Shown here one piece after another: positions 51,214 to 59,302 of a stretch of DNA of 62,231 nucleotides (its first letter is position 1; each line of letters starts with the position of its first letter). Under the pieces are notes generated by a model. That model worked only from the letters and a program-made list of their open reading frames with translations. It ran no database searches and was not told where the DNA came from. The translations under genes were made by a program, and so were the position numbers. Source of the DNA: Planctomycetota bacterium (GTDB taxonomy: Bacteria; Planctomycetota; Planctomycetia; Pirellulales; Pirellulaceae). The DNA lies in the NCBI GenBank assembly GCA_023430365.1, contig JAEZAS010000510.1, positions 1 through 62,231 on the forward strand, in the 5' to 3' direction.

Positions 51214-52428
51214 ATGGATATTCACGCTCTTACCCGCGAATTGAACGTCAAGAACGACTCCAAAATCGTCCTCCTCGTTGCGGACGGCCTCGGTGGCCTG
51301 CCGATGACGCCCGGCGGCAAAACGGAGCTAGAAACGGCCAAGACCCCCAACCTGGATGGCTTGGCCAAAATCGGCGTTCAGGGTGGCAGCATCCCGGTAT
51401 GCCCAGGCATTGCTCCGGGCAGCGGACCGGGACACCTGGGCCTGTTTGGCTATGACCCGATCAAGTTTGTGATTGGTCGCGGGGCGTTGGAGGCGACGGG
51501 TATCGGCTTCGAGATGCAGCCGGGCGATGTTGCGGCACGCGGCAACTTCTGCACACTCGACGCCAATGGCAAGATCAGCGACCGCCGCGCGGGACGGATC
51601 GCCACCGAAGAAAGCGCTCCGCTGGCGATCAAGCTCCGCGAAGTGAAGATTCCCGGTGTGGAAGTCTTTGTCGAGCCGGTCAAGGAACATCGGTTCGTCG
51701 TTGTCTTCCGCTGCCCCGGCCTCGCGGGCAATGTGAAGGATACCGATCCGCAACAGACCGGCGTCGCTCCGCTCCCAGCCGTTCCGCACGACAAGAACGA
51801 CGTTGCAAGCGCCCGCGCCGCCGAAATCGCCAACCAGTTCGTCGAGCAAGCCACCAAGCTGCTCGCCGGAGAGAAGAAGGCCAACGGCCTGACGCTACGC
51901 GGCTTCTCCGGCCGCCCCGATCTGCCGTCCTACGAGGACGTTTACGGCCTCAAGGCCGCGGCGATTGCCGTCTATCCCATGTACAAAGGGCTCGCACGGC
52001 TTGTGGGCATGGACATCGTCGGCAAGGCCCAGTCGCTTGAAGAGCAAATCGACGTACTCAGAGAGAATTGGGACAAGTACGACTTCTTCTTCATTCACTT
52101 CAAGTACACCGACAGCACGGGCGAAGATGGCAACTTCGAAGCGAAAGTGAAGCGGATCGAAGAGCTCGACGCGATCATGCCGCGGATTACCGATCTGAAA
52201 CCGACGGTGCTGATCGTCACCGGCGACCATAGCACACCGAGCTTCCTGAAGGCCCACAGTTGGCATCCGGTCCCGACGCTGCTGGTCTCGGATTGCTGCC
52301 GGCCGGACGGCCACACGAGCTTTGGCGAGAACACTTCGGTGCGAGGTGGACTTGGTCAGTTCGAAGCCAAGTACCTGATGTGCCTGGCTCTCTCGAATGC
52401 CGGACGGATGACGAAGTACGGCGCTTAG
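51214..52428 (+). CDS. apgM: 2,3-bisphosphoglycerate-independent phosphoglycerate mutase (archaeal type)
   Basis: Interconverts 3- and 2-phosphoglycerate in glycolysis. The 404-residue protein belongs to the alkaline-phosphatase superfamily form of the enzyme: metal Asp in LLVADGLGG, TPNLDGLAKIG, the serine loop in GSGPGHLGLFGYDP, the FFIHFKYTDSTGEDG metal site and VTGDHSTPSFLKAHSW. This archaeal-type ApgM, rather than the GpmI form, is usual in planctomycetes. The final stop is just before a short palindrome shared with the convergent NPCBM gene. Confidence 0.95.
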   Translation: MDIHALTRELNVKNDSKIVLLVADGLGGLPMTPGGKTELETAKTPNLDGLAKIGVQGGSIPVCPGIAPGSGPGHLGLFGYDPIKFVIGRGALEATGIGFEMQPGDVAARGNFCTLDANGKISDRRAGRIATEESAPLAIKLREVKIPGVEVFVEPVKEHRFVVVFRCPGLAGNVKDTDPQQTGVAPLPAVPHDKNDVASARAAEIANQFVEQATKLLAGEKKANGLTLRGFSGRPDLPSYEDVYGLKAAAIAVYPMYKGLARLVGMDIVGKAQSLEEQIDVLRENWDKYDFFFIHFKYTDSTGEDGNFEAKVKRIEELDAIMPRITDLKPTVLIVTGDHSTPSFLKAHSWHPVPTLLVSDCCRPDGHTSFGENTSVRGGLGQFEAKYLMCLALSNAGRMTKYGA

Positions 52429-52431
52429 CCT

Positions 52432-52452
52432 CTAAGGGCCTTAAGGCCTTAG
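52432..52452. terminator. Short palindrome between convergent apgM and NPCBM genes
   Basis: CTAAGGGCCTTAAGGCCTTAG, a near-perfect dyad overlapping the stop of the NPCBM gene and beginning a few bases after the apgM stop. It may be a weak bidirectional terminator; there is no T run. Confidence 0.35.
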
Positions 52453-53768
52453 TCAATCAGCCGCGCCATGAGCCAATTGGCATGATCCAGCTCATCGGCG
52501 CGGTCGGCGTAGTCGACGATCAGAGCCATCCGCCGGGCGTCCTTGACGTCCACCGACACCGGGATTGGCTGGTCTCCGCCGCGAACCACCGGACTCTCAA
52601 ACGCAGTCGACCACTGGTTCGGCTGCCGTTCGACGAGCACTTTGAAGACGACGCTGCCGCGCATGCCAGCCGCGGCATCGAGTGCGATCTCGGCCTCGAA
52701 TCGGCGGTATTGGCCGTTCAGATCGTATGCCAGCCGGGAGATCGGGTGCATCCCCAGCCCCTTGCTCCACAAGGCTCGCTTGCTCCGCAGTGCTCCGCCA
52801 AGATCGTTGCGGTCGTCGCCGTACGGCCAGTCGAGCGTCAAAAGCGGAATGTGCTTGTATCCGATCGGGGTCAAGTCGGATAAATAAGTGACCCGCCGGT
52901 TTGCAGGGCGCAGCCAGGTGAGTTGATGCCAAATGGTTGGGGCGCTCTCGTCGGGCTGATCGAACGGGGCCGACAGAATGCCGCCCCCCGTGAGGTGCAA
53001 TCGGACGGTGTCTCCCTTCACCTCGATGCGCTGCACGCTCAGCAGTGAACCATCGCTGAAGCCGAGTTGCGCATCGGCTTCGCCGGGTTGGGCACGGGCA
53101 ACCTGGCGACCACCGAACAGGATGCCCACCACCTTGCTGGCTGGGACCGTGAGCGGTTCATCGACTCCGGTCCGCACCAGCTTGTAGACATCGGCCGGCG
53201 TTTCGTCCTCCGGCAAAAAGCGTCCAGCACGTGGCGCTTCCACCAGTCGCCCGGACACCGTTTCGCCGCTGGTCAGGAGCAGCAAGTCGTCCGCTTGATC
53301 GTAGGTGCGGACACGGTCGATCAGTTTATCGCGCTCGATCGCATCTGCCGGTGGCTGCAATAAGACACCTTTCACGGCGGTGCGAGGCAAAGTGGACTCA
53401 TCCCAGAGGGTGCGGCTGAGTCCCGTTGCGTCGCCAATCGTCAAACCGTCGGCCGTTAGCTCCAAAGGATCGGCCCGCAGCAAACCGCCGGCAACGAGAA
53501 TGATCTGCGGCCCCGTTTCACGATCGCGATACTCCCCCCAGTAGATCAACTCGTCTGCCGCGACGACACTGACAGCGGAGTCTCCCTGCAGTTTGATGTT
53601 CCAGTCCGCGTCGATGCCGACGACCTGCGTCACCTGCCTCGCCTGATCGACGAAGACCGCTGACAAGTCATCGTCCACTTCCTGGGCGTGCACCGGCGCC
53701 GCACCAAGAAGCGCCCCCGCGAGCAACCACCGCCAGGCAGCTTTCTGAAACTTGCTGAAGACGATCAT
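52449..53768 (-). CDS. Exported NPCBM-domain protein
   Basis: A 439-residue protein with a signal peptide (AAWRWLLAGALLGAAPVHAQ). The central part is beta-rich and probably a galactose-binding-like or SLA1-homology-like region (VSGRLVEAPRAGRFL, GFSDGSLLSVQRIEVKGD). The C-terminal ~140 residues are a NPCBM/NEW2 carbohydrate-binding module (ALWSKGLGMHPISRLAYDL, FEAEIALDAAAGMRGSVVF). ATG at 53768 overlaps the upstream stop by four bases. It is the last gene of the large minus-strand envelope operon and probably acts at the cell surface. Confidence 0.87.
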   Translation of the reverse strand: MIVFSKFQKAAWRWLLAGALLGAAPVHAQEVDDDLSAVFVDQARQVTQVVGIDADWNIKLQGDSAVSVVAADELIYWGEYRDRETGPQIILVAGGLLRADPLELTADGLTIGDATGLSRTLWDESTLPRTAVKGVLLQPPADAIERDKLIDRVRTYDQADDLLLLTSGETVSGRLVEAPRAGRFLPEDETPADVYKLVRTGVDEPLTVPASKVVGILFGGRQVARAQPGEADAQLGFSDGSLLSVQRIEVKGDTVRLHLTGGGILSAPFDQPDESAPTIWHQLTWLRPANRRVTYLSDLTPIGYKHIPLLTLDWPYGDDRNDLGGALRSKRALWSKGLGMHPISRLAYDLNGQYRRFEAEIALDAAAGMRGSVVFKVLVERQPNQWSTAFESPVVRGGDQPIPVSVDVKDARRMALIVDYADRADELDHANWLMARLID

Positions 53769-54814
53769 CGCTGAAAGATCGGCAGGTAGTTGTTGGGCAT
53801 TTGCAGGATGATGCAGGCCATCGCCGTGCCGTACTCCGCGCAGATGAGGTCCATCCACGAGCCGTCATCCTGCTGCAGCGGCAGCAGCAAGTCGTGTACG
53901 GCCGGATACCAGCGTTCCCAATTGTCGCCGCCCGCCTGCCACATGGCCTGCACGGCGTAGTAGTGCCCATACATTGCATGCGTGTCGCGGCTGAGATCTT
54001 CCTGCCTGGGCAAATGCTGGTTGAGATACTCCAGCCCTTTGCGAATCTCCTCCCCCTCGTAGATGCCGGCGCTGTAAAGCGCCACCACACCCGCCGCCGA
54101 GCGAGGAAACCGACTCGGACCGCCTTGCAGCATATACATAAAGCCGCCGTCGGCGTTCTGGCTGCGCTTCACATAGTCGATGCAGCGATCGATTGTTTCG
54201 TTGGGAACGTAGATGCCCGCGTTTCGAGCCGCCCGCAGGGCCATCACCTGACAAATGGTCACTGAGATGTCCGCATCAGCGACCTTCGGCTGGTAGCGCC
54301 AGCCCCCTTCGGCGTTCTGAGTGGTCACAATCAGCTTGACGGCCCGAGCCAGCTTGTCGCGCACTTCTGTGTCGGGCGACATGCCATAGACCTCAGCCAG
54401 GAACAAGGTTCCGAAGCCGTGGTCGTACATGGGGCCGTGACTGGTATAGCTCGGATTGCAGATGAAGCCGCTACCATCTTCAGCATTGTCCAGCACGTAT
54501 CGCATGGCTCGGCGGACGGCGTCGCCATACTGGCCGCGCCCGGGTGTATGTCCGCCGGAGAGGAACGCCATGCCCGCCAGGCTGACGACGGCCACATTGC
54601 GAGCGTAGCCGGTGCCACTAAACGAGCCATCTTCCTCCTGCCGCGACGCCAGCCAGGCCAATCCCTTGTCGATGGCCGCTTGGGTGGCCGGCTTGATCAA
54701 GTGAGCGGCCGCTTTCTCAAACTCTCCAGACTGCTGCGCATGGGCCCAGGCCGGCAATAGACCGAGGCCGATACTCGCCTTGGCGAGGAATCGTCGTCGT
54801 GAGAGTCCCGGCAT
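53765..54814 (-). CDS. Tat-exported prenyltransferase/squalene-cyclase-like repeat protein
   Basis: A 349-residue protein with a twin-arginine signal (SRRRFLAKASIGLG) followed by alpha/alpha-toroid repeats. Repeat marks are LAWLASRQEEDGSFSG, LIVTTQNAEGGWRYQP and YVKRSQNADGGFMYM, the QxxxGG pattern of terpene cyclases and prenyltransferases. The DXDD cyclase motif was not seen, so enzymatic cyclisation is doubtful. Proteins of this type are frequent in planctomycetes, often encoded next to VWA/MoxR clusters. The ATG of the next gene overlaps its stop. Confidence 0.88.
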   Translation of the reverse strand: MPGLSRRRFLAKASIGLGLLPAWAHAQQSGEFEKAAAHLIKPATQAAIDKGLAWLASRQEEDGSFSGTGYARNVAVVSLAGMAFLSGGHTPGRGQYGDAVRRAMRYVLDNAEDGSGFICNPSYTSHGPMYDHGFGTLFLAEVYGMSPDTEVRDKLARAVKLIVTTQNAEGGWRYQPKVADADISVTICQVMALRAARNAGIYVPNETIDRCIDYVKRSQNADGGFMYMLQGGPSRFPRSAAGVVALYSAGIYEGEEIRKGLEYLNQHLPRQEDLSRDTHAMYGHYYAVQAMWQAGGDNWERWYPAVHDLLLPLQQDDGSWMDLICAEYGTAMACIILQMPNNYLPIFQR

Positions 54815-54863
54815 GGGTTCGCTTCCTTTGCTGCTGGTAGAGGGCCCGCCCCGAGCGCCGTCA

Positions 54864-55541
54864 TTATGTCCCGGAACCGCGGTCTTCGGCCAGTCGCCGA
54901 TAGTAGTCCTCGATCAGCTTTTCATACTTCGGCAAAAACTGATCGTCGAGCGAATTCTGCATTTGTTCCCGCATCTTTTCCGGTAGATGTCCCCAAACCC
55001 GGCGGATGATGTCCTTCACCTCTTCGGAACCGCGTTCGATCGTCTCGGAGCGATCGACCCGCTGAGTGCTTTCGCTGGCAGGAGCGGGTGTGGGATCGCC
55101 CCCTTCGGTTCCGCCCTGATTGCTTCCATTTCCGGACCCTTGCTTTCCCTCCTGGGATGACTTCTTCTGCTTCTCAATTTGCTCAATTAGTTGAGCCAGA
55201 CGGTCGCTGATCTCTTGCTGGACCTGCTGGGTAGCCTCGGACGTGTCTTTCACGTTGATCCGCTGCTGGCTTTGCTTCATTCGCTGAGCGAGTTCTTCCA
55301 GCGGGCTTTTCTTTGCCTCTCCCAGGTCTTCGCCGTCGATCAAGTCCTGCATGAGCTCGCGATCGAGCTTGTCTGAATCGGATTCCTGCTTCGGCGACCG
55401 TTTGTCGGTGGGGGCGTCGATCAAATCCTGCAGCAGTTGATCGTCCAGGCTTGGCTGCGATGGTTCGTCCGCGAACAGACCTGCTGCGACCACAAGGCTC
55501 AGGAGCGAAAGCGAAGCGATTCGGATTACTGTCCGCATCAT
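54864..55541 (-). CDS. Exported low-complexity protein of unknown function
   Basis: A 225-residue protein with a signal peptide (ASLSLLSLVVAAGLFADEP). It has a short repeated helical unit: LDDQLLQDLIDAPTDK and LDRELMQDLIDGEDLG, also echoed by the end of the upstream protein (LDEQLLRDLMEKP). This is followed by a Gln/Lys-rich coil and a Gly/Ser linker, then a helical tail (IRRVWGHLPEKMREQM). It overlaps the preceding gene by ATGA. The shared LxxxLxxDLx element suggests both proteins dock on the same partner or each other. Confidence 0.75.
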   Translation of the reverse strand: MMRTVIRIASLSLLSLVVAAGLFADEPSQPSLDDQLLQDLIDAPTDKRSPKQESDSDKLDRELMQDLIDGEDLGEAKKSPLEELAQRMKQSQQRINVKDTSEATQQVQQEISDRLAQLIEQIEKQKKSSQEGKQGSGNGSNQGGTEGGDPTPAPASESTQRVDRSETIERGSEEVKDIIRRVWGHLPEKMREQMQNSLDDQFLPKYEKLIEDYYRRLAEDRGSGT

Positions 55542-58500
55542 GGTTTCTCCATCAGGTCCCGAAGCAGTTGCTCATCGAGCGACGCTGGCTCGGACGACTT
55601 CGGACGGGCTCCATCAGCAGGCTGGGCGTCGTCTAGGGGAATCTCGGGTTCAGATTCTTTGGGTTTGCTGGCTTGGGCTAGCTCGAGGACCATTTCTGCA
55701 AGCTTACCTTGCTCCGCGGCAAGAGCATCCAGATCCTTCGCCTGGGCTGGCGTAAGTTCATCAGTGGTACTCCTCGCCGTCTCGATTTCGGCAGTGCGCC
55801 GGTTGATCTCAGCCTGCAATTCGGCCATCAAACGCAGTTCTGCCAGGCTACGCACCAGGCTCTCTCCCTCCTGCTGCTCGCCGGTTCCTCCCCCGCTGTC
55901 GTCCGGAGCCTCGGTATCGCCGGCCGACGACTCATTTTCCTGCTTGAGGGCCGACAGAATCTGCTGGAGGCGATTCAGGGCGGCAACGGCCGGCTGCCGA
56001 GCTTCGGTCGACGTCGTGCCCTGCCGCAGCATCGCAGCCGCCGACCGCATCTCGCGCTCAACGCCCGTCAGAGCAAGCGAAAAAGCGGCCGCCTCGGTCA
56101 GCTTCGCGGACAGACCGCTCACTTCGCCGACGAGCAGTTCTTGTTCGGCGGCGATGCCCGAAACGGCCGCTTGCTGCGCCTCGGTCAACTTCCCTTCGGC
56201 CATACGAACCACTTCCAGCCTATCGATTTCCGCGATTACATTCTTTTGCCGAAGCGTGAGCCCCGTGAGCGTCTGCTCGAGGCGGGTTAGCTGCTCGCGC
56301 ACGAGGTCCGCCTGTGCCTGCTCGATCTCCGCCTGCAGCCGCTGGCGAGCTTCATCGAGCAATCGCGAAGCTTCACGCGTTTGCTCCTCCGCCTCTCCTG
56401 CGTTTCCTGTCGCCGCCGCCTCACCCGCGCGGGCCATGCTCTGGGCGCCAGCCTCGGCCGACTCGGCGGGCCGTTTGGCCTGCAAGCGTTCGAGTTTCCG
56501 ACGGAGTTCGTCCGCCTTTTTTGCCGTCTTTTCCTGCTCGCGCGTCAGGCGCAAGAGCTGGCGTTTGCGTTCGTCCTCCTGACGCTGCTCCATTGCTTGC
56601 CGGGCAAGGTCAGCCAATTGCCGCTGCTCGGCTCGCAGTTGATCAAGTTCCGATCTGGCGGCCCTGAGCGACTCGACCGTGCGGAGCAACTCACGGTCGC
56701 GTCGGCTTGAGAGCGCATCGAGCAACTCGGACAGCGATTTCAGCACAGCCTCCTGACTTTGTTGACTGGCGCCGACCCGATACTCGGTCAACTCGCGCCC
56801 GGCCTGGCGCATCTGCCCGCCGATGGCAAGCCGGCGGACTAGCTCGTTTCCTTCGTCCAAGGTCCGAGCGGTTTGGGGATCCGACGTCGCCAGCCGGTCC
56901 TGCAACTCGTCCATCCTCCCCTGCAGCTTGTCGAACCGTCGCGCGAGTTCCTGTTGACGGGCAGCCAACTGCCGTGCCGCCGCGCGCTGTTCGGCCGTAG
57001 GCTGTTCGTCGGCAGCCGCAGCGATTTTCCAGCGCAGGCTCTCCGTTTCCTGTTGGGTTTTCTGCTGCTGCTGGCGGATCTGGCCGATTTCGCGGGCCAG
57101 GCGGCTGAAGTTGTCCCATTCGCTCAATTCCCCCAGGAGCGCCTCGAGCAATTCGATTACCTGTCGCTGCTGTTCCTCTGCAGTAGCGAGCGGGCGGGCG
57201 AGCGCCGTCCATTCCGCCTCCGCGAGTGAATCGACTTCTTCAGCGCCGATTTCCCGGGCGGTCTTCAAGGCCGAGATCAGGTTTTGGGCAATTCCTCCGA
57301 GCCATTGCTGGTTGACTTGGCGAACTTGCGACTGCAAGTCGGTCAAACGCCGGATGAGATTCTGGCTTTCGATGCGGTTGTTGGCCAGTTCGTCCAGCAG
57401 AGCCGCGAGCCGGGCATCGACGCCGTCGGTCGGATCGCTGAGCAAGCGTTGCACCTGGCGCTGCATCAATTCGGCGGCCTGCAATTGGTCGATGTCCCGC
57501 GGCCGGACCGTCCGCGATTCATCGAACTGAATTTGCAGCGAGGTAATCTGAGCGTGACTCTCTTGCTGCAACCGCAGCGCCTCGGCGAGCTGGCTGAATA
57601 CCGACGTCTGCTGCTGAAGCAGGCGATTTTCAAGTTCCGCAGCCTCGACAATCGAAATCCGGCGTACGGGGGTCGTCGCCATCTGTGGCTTGAAATCAGA
57701 TGCCTCCAGCCGCACGGCCAACACGTTGCCCGGCTGTAGGCCCAGGGTGGCGAGATCCCAACCCGTGTTTATGCGGAGTGACTCCCCGTCACCGCGCCGA
57801 GTCTTGTTGCCACGAGCTGCGTTGTTTGCGGCAGCCGGCGCTGTAAACAATTCCACCACTTGCTCGGCGTCGGCGGTTGCATCCGGTCGCAAGTACTTGA
57901 GAACGACCTTCTGCAAAGCGAGATCGTCCTTGACGAGCCCTTTGATGGGGACGATGGCTTGTGGAGTGACGAACGTCTGGTCGGTCGGCGTCTCCCAGGC
58001 AATCGCGGGCGGCGAATCTGCAACGACCTGCAGATCGATACGCGTATCACCGCCTCCAGCAATTCCGTTTTCATCCAACACTTCGAACGTATAAACGCCC
58101 GACTTGTCCGCAATCCAAGGCTCAGCCGACTCGGCGGGAAGCCTGAACGAGCGGCCATCCGGCGCGAGCCTGGCTGTCCGTTCCGATGCGCCGGGCGCAT
58201 CGGGGCGAAGCCGCACCGTGGTCGCCGGCTTGTCGAGATGTCCCGAAACGCTCAATCGCGAACCAGCCAGCACCCTGGCCACCCGCTCTAGCTTCTCCGC
58301 GGGCCAACCCGAATACGGAGGTGGATGTACCTCCAACGTAAAGTCGGTCAGACGCGGTGGCTCGATAACATCAACGTAGGTCCACGGCATCGTGTGGTCG
58401 TCGCCGCCGATCGCCCGATAGGAAAACGGCTGCGTGATATTCTCCAGCCGATGCACCATGCGGCCGCCAACTGGCTTCATTTCGATCGCCTGCTGCCGCT

Positions 58501-59209
58501 GTCCTCCTGGCCCCTCAAAGCGGAGCATCAGCCGGACGTTTTCAGGCAGCCGACCATTGCTGTCGACAACCTGGGCTTCGAAATCGGCGCCCATCGCCAG
58601 CGTTTCGGGCGCATCCACAAAGGCGAGCTTGTGCCTAAGGGGCCAATGAATGTCGGCCCACGGCATGATCAAACGGCTTACCGCCGTCTTACTCGAGAGC
58701 GGATAAAGCACGACGGCCAACGCCACAGCGACGAGCGCCACGGCTGCGAGCATGCCGGCGCGTCGAACGGGCCGACGGTCGATTGCTTCGGTGAAGTTGA
58801 GATGGACCGCCAGGGCATCTGTTTCGGCAATCACAGCCCGACGCAGTTCGGGCGATCCGGCCGTCGTGTCCCGCTCCGACTCACTAGCGAAGGCAATCGA
58901 GCTCGAAAGCCGATCCTTGAGTACAGGAAAGTGCTGTTCAATGCGGCGTGCGGTCGCGACGCGGCCGAAGCCATTGCGTAGAGCCGGCGTCCCCCAGCGC
59001 CAAACCGCCCACGTCAAAGCGGCGACAACCAGCAGGCTGAAAAACCAGCGAAGGAGCGGTTCAGGACTGCGAAGGAAGTAGTCGAGGGCACCGAGGACCA
59101 GCAACGTCCCCACGAGCACCGCAATCACACGGCAGGCCGCGATGCAACGCAGGCTCCACGCCGCCTTTCGGCGAACGGTATCGACGCGTTGTTCGAGCGG
59201 ATGGGGCAT
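55538..59209 (-). CDS. Very large membrane-anchored coiled-coil protein (DUF4175-like)
   Basis: A 1223-residue protein. Two transmembrane helices lie near residues 22-45 and 53-72 and a third near 150-172, followed by a beta-rich extracytoplasmic region to about 500. The remainder, to about 1150, is almost entirely charged coiled coil (long Gln/Glu/Arg/Ala heptad runs). It ends with LDEQLLRDLMEKP, which matches repeats in the next protein. The pattern resembles DUF4175-type proteins. ATG at 59209 is chosen; a longer frame to 59281 has no support. It lies inside the envelope operon and probably spans the periplasm. Confidence 0.85.
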   Translation of the reverse strand: MPHPLEQRVDTVRRKAAWSLRCIAACRVIAVLVGTLLVLGALDYFLRSPEPLLRWFFSLLVVAALTWAVWRWGTPALRNGFGRVATARRIEQHFPVLKDRLSSSIAFASESERDTTAGSPELRRAVIAETDALAVHLNFTEAIDRRPVRRAGMLAAVALVAVALAVVLYPLSSKTAVSRLIMPWADIHWPLRHKLAFVDAPETLAMGADFEAQVVDSNGRLPENVRLMLRFEGPGGQRQQAIEMKPVGGRMVHRLENITQPFSYRAIGGDDHTMPWTYVDVIEPPRLTDFTLEVHPPPYSGWPAEKLERVARVLAGSRLSVSGHLDKPATTVRLRPDAPGASERTARLAPDGRSFRLPAESAEPWIADKSGVYTFEVLDENGIAGGGDTRIDLQVVADSPPAIAWETPTDQTFVTPQAIVPIKGLVKDDLALQKVVLKYLRPDATADAEQVVELFTAPAAANNAARGNKTRRGDGESLRINTGWDLATLGLQPGNVLAVRLEASDFKPQMATTPVRRISIVEAAELENRLLQQQTSVFSQLAEALRLQQESHAQITSLQIQFDESRTVRPRDIDQLQAAELMQRQVQRLLSDPTDGVDARLAALLDELANNRIESQNLIRRLTDLQSQVRQVNQQWLGGIAQNLISALKTAREIGAEEVDSLAEAEWTALARPLATAEEQQRQVIELLEALLGELSEWDNFSRLAREIGQIRQQQQKTQQETESLRWKIAAAADEQPTAEQRAAARQLAARQQELARRFDKLQGRMDELQDRLATSDPQTARTLDEGNELVRRLAIGGQMRQAGRELTEYRVGASQQSQEAVLKSLSELLDALSSRRDRELLRTVESLRAARSELDQLRAEQRQLADLARQAMEQRQEDERKRQLLRLTREQEKTAKKADELRRKLERLQAKRPAESAEAGAQSMARAGEAAATGNAGEAEEQTREASRLLDEARQRLQAEIEQAQADLVREQLTRLEQTLTGLTLRQKNVIAEIDRLEVVRMAEGKLTEAQQAAVSGIAAEQELLVGEVSGLSAKLTEAAAFSLALTGVEREMRSAAAMLRQGTTSTEARQPAVAALNRLQQILSALKQENESSAGDTEAPDDSGGGTGEQQEGESLVRSLAELRLMAELQAEINRRTAEIETARSTTDELTPAQAKDLDALAAEQGKLAEMVLELAQASKPKESEPEIPLDDAQPADGARPKSSEPASLDEQLLRDLMEKP

Positions 59210-59302
59210 TTGTCGAAAGCCGGGCCTATCGTTCAGTTCTATTCTAAAAGGCTGCCAGTGAGTGGGGCTATCCAGCCGCACCAGCGACTGGGTCTAGAAA
59301 CA

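Noticed and set aside
55437..56582. Plus-strand frame of 381 codons
   Set aside because: Serine/arginine-rich shadow of the coiled-coil gene with no domain features.
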